NCBI RefSeq assembly: GCF_014204975.1
Contig: NZ_JACHMM010000001.1
Span: 2,852,001 to 2,916,000, forward strand
DNA from: Jiangella mangrovi
GTDB lineage: Bacteria; Actinomycetota; Actinomycetes; Jiangellales; Jiangellaceae
DNA length: 64,000 nucleotides
Direction: 5' to 3'
Position numbers and translations under genes: made by a program. Below, piece after piece: positions 60,989 through 64,000 of the stretch; the stretch's first letter is position 1, and every line of letters begins with the position of its first letter. The notes under the pieces were generated by a model. The model was not told where the DNA came from. It saw only the letters and a list, made by a program, of their open reading frames with translations, and searched no databases.

Positions 60989-61218
60989 TCACCTCTCCCG
61001 GCGCGGGTCGCCGCGACGATGTCCGCCATCGTCAATCCTGCTGCCGGGCGTTGAGCGGCACGAGCAAGTACCTCGGCCACGGTCGGCTGCGCCGCGGCTT
61101 CGATGACCATGCGCCTGAGGTAGGACGCCAGGCTCATGCCCTCGGCCGCGGCGCGAATCCGCATCACATCGAGAGCGTCGACCGGGACGTCTCGGATCTG
61201 AATGGGCTTGGTCTCCAT
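60985..61218 (-). CDS. vapB: VapB-family ribbon-helix-helix antitoxin
   Basis: A 77-residue antitoxin. The N-terminal half KPIQIRDVPVDALDVMRIRA then EGMSLASYLRRM is a ribbon-helix-helix DNA-binding domain; the C-terminal half (VAEVLARAAQRPAAGLTMAD) would wrap the toxin. ATG 61218 is chosen because the upstream in-frame ATG at 61242 lies in the operator. It binds VapC and represses its own promoter. Confidence 0.88.
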   Translation of the reverse strand: METKPIQIRDVPVDALDVMRIRAAAEGMSLASYLRRMVIEAAAQPTVAEVLARAAQRPAAGLTMADIVAATRAGRGE

Positions 61219-61247
61219 GCATGCAATGATAGCAATCTGCATGCATG
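61216..61247 (-). promoter_or_regulatory. vapBC operator
   Basis: Perfect 10-base inverted arms CATGCATGCA (61216-61225) and TGCATGCATG (61238-61247) around 12 bases. They overlap the antitoxin start codon and the -10 box, the position expected for autoregulation. Confidence 0.8.
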
Positions 61248-61254
61248 CTGTCGA
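61226..61254 (-). promoter_or_regulatory. vapBC promoter, likely leaderless
   Basis: On the minus strand TCGACA (61249-61254) and TATCAT (61226-61231) are 17 bases apart. The -10 ends 7 bases before the ATG, so the transcript should begin at or next to the start codon, with no ribosome site. Confidence 0.7.
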
Positions 61255-61297
61255 CGGGCGCCAGCGCTTCCCTGAAGGGTTGGCCGGCGCCCGTCGA
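61251..61297 (-). terminator. Terminator of the dehydrogenase gene
   Basis: A perfect 12-bp stem (tcgacgggcgcc with ggcgcccgtcga) spans 61251-61297 just after the leftward dehydrogenase gene. Its left arm overlaps the -35 of the vapBC promoter. Confidence 0.7.
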
Positions 61298-61300
61298 GGA

Positions 61301-62410
61301 TCAGGCCGCGGGCTCGACGTCGAAGAGCTCGGCGTAGGACTCCATGAGCAGAGCGCGGCCCTTGACCTGCGCGATCACGTCCGGACCGGCCACGCCGTCG
61401 ATGCCAGGGAGCTGGCCGGCGCCGCCCTCGGGGCCGAGCGGGATGGCGACCACCGGCGGCAGCTTCTGGTAGCTCGCCGCCTCGCCCTCGCCGTTGATCC
61501 GCGCGCGCAGGTTCGCCGCCAGCAGGTCGGCCTGCATCTTGGCGGTCGCCGCCATGTTGCGGTCGGCGTCGGCGATGTCGCCGATCGCGAAGACGTTCTC
61601 GTGGCCGGCGACCCGGAGCTGGTCGTCGACGCTCAGGTAGCCCAGGTGGTCGCGCGCCCCGGCCAGCGTGCCGCTCAGGAAGCCGGTCGCCGGTGTGACG
61701 CCGAACGCGCGGAACCAGATGTCGGCGCTGAGCTCCTCGCCCGCCTCGGTGCTCACGGTGACCGACGCCGCCGTCGCCGCCGGGGTGTCCGGCAGCGCGT
61801 GGAGCGGGCTGCCGAGCACCAGCTCGACGCCGAGCTTGTCGAGCTGGCGGCGCAGCTCCTCGCGCAGCTCCTGGTCGTACGGGCCGGGGAGGATGTCGTC
61901 GCCCATGTCGACGATGGTCACGGCCTTCTCCGGGAAGGAGGTCTTGATCTCGCCGGCCAGCTCGAGCCCGGCCGCGCCCGCGCCCACGACCAGCGCGCTG
62001 CCGGCCCCCAGGAGCGCGTGGTGCGCGTCGAGGAACTTCGCCCGCGCCGCCGTGACGTCGGGCTCGTCGGTCTTGGCCGGGAACGGGTAGGAGGAGCCGG
62101 TCGCGAGCACGATGTACTCCGGCCGGAGCACCTCGCCGGACGCCAGCGTGACGGCGGTGCCGTCGACGTCGACGGCGCGGTCGCGGACGAACCGGCCGTG
62201 CCGCAGCAGCCGGTCGTACGGCAGGAAGATCCGGTCCAGCCACTCCGGCTCCACCAGTGCGCGCCACGACGCGAGGTTGTGCAGGAACGTGTCGGACGGG
62301 TCGACCAGGGTCACCTCGGCCACGTCGTCGAGCGCCTTGGCGGCATTGATGCCGGCGAACCCGCCGCCGACGATGACGACGGAGGGGCGCGAGCCGTTGT
62401 TCTCGGACAC
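61301..62410 (-). CDS. FAD/NAD(P)-dependent oxidoreductase (NDH-2/FSP1-like)
   Basis: A 369-residue flavoprotein. The FAD-binding GGGFAGINAAKAL (about 15-27), NAD(P)-binding VVGAGAAGLELAGEI (about 140-154) and the FAD motif NVFAIGDIAD (about 288-297) are all clear. There is no membrane helix. Members reduce quinones or carry out ferredoxin-type electron transfer. GTG 62410 has AAGGAG six bases upstream. It is divergent from an HxlR regulator across a palindrome, which points to quinone- or redox-dependent induction. Confidence 0.9.
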   Translation of the reverse strand: MSENNGSRPSVVIVGGGFAGINAAKALDDVAEVTLVDPSDTFLHNLASWRALVEPEWLDRIFLPYDRLLRHGRFVRDRAVDVDGTAVTLASGEVLRPEYIVLATGSSYPFPAKTDEPDVTAARAKFLDAHHALLGAGSALVVGAGAAGLELAGEIKTSFPEKAVTIVDMGDDILPGPYDQELREELRRQLDKLGVELVLGSPLHALPDTPAATAASVTVSTEAGEELSADIWFRAFGVTPATGFLSGTLAGARDHLGYLSVDDQLRVAGHENVFAIGDIADADRNMAATAKMQADLLAANLRARINGEGEAASYQKLPPVVAIPLGPEGGAGQLPGIDGVAGPDVIAQVKGRALLMESYAELFDVEPAA

Positions 62411-62429
62411 GGAAAGCTCCTTGGAGAGT

Positions 62430-62460
62430 CGAAGCTACGAGCTGTCTCGTAGCAGCTTCG
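62430..62460. promoter_or_regulatory. Operator between the dehydrogenase and HxlR genes
   Basis: CTACGAG-ctgt-CTCGTAG (62435-62452) is a perfect dyad, extended by CGAAG and CTTCG at the outside. It fits the size and symmetry of HxlR/YodB-type operators. Confidence 0.75.
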
Positions 62461-62498
62461 AAAATCGAAGCAATGATGCGCGCGCTAGTATTCCAGGC

Positions 62499-62879
62499 AT
62501 GGCCGCGAGCGTTCGCACCACTCCCGATGTGGACGCCTGCCTGCGCAGCGACGAGGCACTCACCCGCGCCTTCCAGATCCTCGGCAAGCGCTGGAACGCC
62601 CTGGTCCTGGGCAGCCTGCAGACCGGCCCGGCCGGGTTCCGCGAGCTGTCCCGCGCCATCGACGGCGTCAGCGACTCCGTGCTGGCCGACCGGCTGGCCG
62701 AGCTCACGCAGCACGACCTCGTGCGCCGCCGCGTCGACGAAGGGCCGCCGGTGTCGGTGTCGTACGCGCTCACCGAGCGCGGTGAGGCGCTCATGCCCGC
62801 CCTCGGCGCCATCTCCGCCTGGGCCGTGCAGCACCTGCCGTCCGAGGCCGCCGAAGGCGCCGAGGTGTCAGCCGGCTGA
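62499..62879 (+). CDS. HxlR-family transcriptional regulator
   Basis: A 126-residue winged-helix protein. The HxlR core is FQILGKRWNALVLGSL, FRELSRAIDGVSDSVLADRL and VSVSYALTERG. A single cysteine near the start (DACLRSDEALTRAF) is at the place of the redox-sensing Cys of YodB/QorR-type regulators. TAGTAT (62486-62491) lies 7 bases before the ATG, so a leaderless transcript is likely. The predicted target is the palindrome upstream, controlling itself and the dehydrogenase. Confidence 0.9.
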   Translation: MAASVRTTPDVDACLRSDEALTRAFQILGKRWNALVLGSLQTGPAGFRELSRAIDGVSDSVLADRLAELTQHDLVRRRVDEGPPVSVSYALTERGEALMPALGAISAWAVQHLPSEAAEGAEVSAG

Positions 62880-64000
62880 CGGCTCCGGCAGCGGCTGGGG
62901 CGGTGGCGGGCCCTCGTACCGCCCGGTGACGCGGACCCGCAGCGCGCGCTCGTCGTACTCCTCGAGCGCGTGCGCGATCCAGCCGGCGGTCCGCGCGACG
63001 GCGAGGATCGTCTCGCCCGCCTCGGGCGGCATCGCGGTCGCGACGGAGAGCGTCGCCAGCGCGAGGTCGATGTTGGCCGGCAGCGGCAGGTGCGTGGCGG
63101 CGGTCTCGGTGACGGCGCGCGCCGCGGCCAGCACGGGCTCGGCCTCGGGGACGGCCGCGAGCAGGTCGAACAGCAGCTCTGCGCGGGGATCGGTCTCGCG
63201 GTAGAGCCGGTGGCCCAGGCCGGGGATGCGCCGCCCGGCGCGCAGGTGCTCGGCGACCACCGTCCCGGCCCCGCGCTCGAGCACGTCGGTGAGCATGCGG
63301 TGGGCCAGCCCGCTGGCGGCGCCGTGCAACGGACCCTCCAGCGTCCCGAGCGCCGCCGACACGACGGCGTACGGATGCGCCCGCGCCGAGGCCGCCGTCC
63401 GCGCCGTGACGGTCGACGCCGCCAGCCCGTGGTCGATGAGCAGGACCAGCGCGGTGTCGAGGATCGCGACGGCGTCCGCGTCGGCCGGGCGGGCGGTGAG
63501 CCGCGGCCACAGCCGGGCGGCGATGCCGCCGGCCGCGCCCCCGGTCGTACCAGCGTCACCGGCAGCGCTGCCGGTGACGCGCGGGTCGTCGCGAGGGAGC
63601 GAGTCGGCGAAGGTGGCGATGAGGCCCCGGGTCGTCGCGGCCACGGTGCGCGGGCGCAGGTCGAACCGGACCGGGTCGACCGTGGCGGCCGCGACCGCCG
63701 CCACCCGGAGGCGGTCGACGAGGCCGGCCTGCGGCGGCAGCGCGGCGCCGGCGGCCCGGGCGGCGGCCAGCGCCTCGGCCGGCGCGGTGAACGTCACGCC
63801 CGGCTCGAGCGCGCCGGTCCACAGCCACCAGGCGACCTCCTCGAACCGGTACCGCCGGGCCAGCGCGATCGCGTCGACCCCGTGGTAGTGGTAGGCGTCG
63901 TCCTCGATGAGCGTGACCGCGCTGTAGACCGGCCCGGCGGCGTCCTGGGCGCGCGGCACCGGGCCGCCGGGCTCACCCCGTCGCCGATGGGCCAGCCGCT
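62868..64000 (-). CDS. Citrate-synthase family protein, N-terminus outside the window
   Basis: The open frame continues past the last base, so the gene is cut. Active-site elements are present: His in EGPLHGAASG, His in GLGHRLYRETDPRAE and Asp in ANIDLALATL. The N-terminal part visible upstream of the GTG at 63959 (RLAHRRRGEPGGPVPRAQ) looks like the end of the helix-turn-helix lead found on one class of actinobacterial citrate synthase-like proteins, so that GTG is probably not the start. The last 12 bases overlap the HxlR gene tail to tail. Citrate or 2-methylcitrate synthase are both possible. Confidence 0.85.
   Translation of the reverse strand, partial: RLAHRRRGEPGGPVPRAQDAAGPVYSAVTLIEDDAYHYHGVDAIALARRYRFEEVAWWLWTGALEPGVTFTAPAEALAAARAAGAALPPQAGLVDRLRVAAVAAATVDPVRFDLRPRTVAATTRGLIATFADSLPRDDPRVTGSAAGDAGTTGGAAGGIAARLWPRLTARPADADAVAILDTALVLLIDHGLAASTVTARTAASARAHPYAVVSAALGTLEGPLHGAASGLAHRMLTDVLERGAGTVVAEHLRAGRRIPGLGHRLYRETDPRAELLFDLLAAVPEAEPVLAAARAVTETAATHLPLPANIDLALATLSVATAMPPEAGETILAVARTAGWIAHALEEYDERALRVRVTGRYEGPPPPQPLPEPSAG

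Overview
The window is a high-GC actinobacterial chromosome segment (Actinomycetota). The evidence is GC-saturated third codon positions, many GTG starts, a zinc-type S14, a short adenylate kinase without the LID insertion, TANNNT-type -10 boxes and the rpoB-rpoC-str-S10-spc-alpha gene order. The signalling-rich flank and island content would fit a soil genus such as Jiangella or a relative, but the genus cannot be fixed from the sequence alone. No tRNA, rRNA, CRISPR array or insertion sequence was seen.

Bases 1-40,500 carry the transcription and translation core, read rightwards: rpoB (5' end outside), rpoC, then rpsL-rpsG-fusA-tuf, the S10-spc cluster (rpsJ to rplO), secY-adk-map, and later infA-rpmJ-rpsM-rpsK-rpsD-rpoA-rplQ-truA. 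RpoB and S12 show drug-sensitive-type residues at the usual rifampicin and streptomycin sites. Two accessory pieces interrupt this core. Between rpoC and rpsL (7.0-8.8 kb) lie an ADP-ribosyltransferase-like protein, a small acidic ORF overlapping its 3' end, and a divergent HExxH protein. Between map and infA (26.4-34.7 kb) lie a leftward six-gene operon and a DUF1707 membrane protein gene. The operon encodes a lipoprotein binding protein, two tandem gentisate-dioxygenase-like bicupins, an alpha/beta hydrolase, an ABC ATPase and a fused double permease. It looks like an uptake-plus-oxidative-degradation system whose substrate is unknown.

Bases 40,600-58,000 form a signalling and export region. 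A leftward pair encodes a cyclic-nucleotide-binding-domain protein and a metallo-beta-lactamase-fold protein of the type that includes cAMP phosphodiesterases. Facing away from it is an eight-gene rightward operon in which almost every stop codon overlaps the next start. Its products are a receiver/class III nucleotide cyclase fusion, a MacB-type ATPase, three paralogous FtsX-type permeases, two histidine kinases with nearly identical catalytic cores, and a NarL-type response regulator. A receiver-only protein follows a repeat-rich 618-base gap. A 17-base near-palindrome recurs upstream of three genes here, which suggests a shared regulator.

Bases 58,000-64,000 hold an ABC-F ATPase coupled to a GNAT acetyltransferase, a VapBC toxin-antitoxin pair with an overlapping operator and promoter, an FAD/NAD(P)-dependent dehydrogenase divergent from an HxlR regulator across a palindromic operator, and a citrate-synthase-family gene cut by the window end. 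Intergenic palindromes built on GTTGATCATGG recur at 26.4 kb and 39.7-40.5 kb, a possible lineage-specific repeat family.
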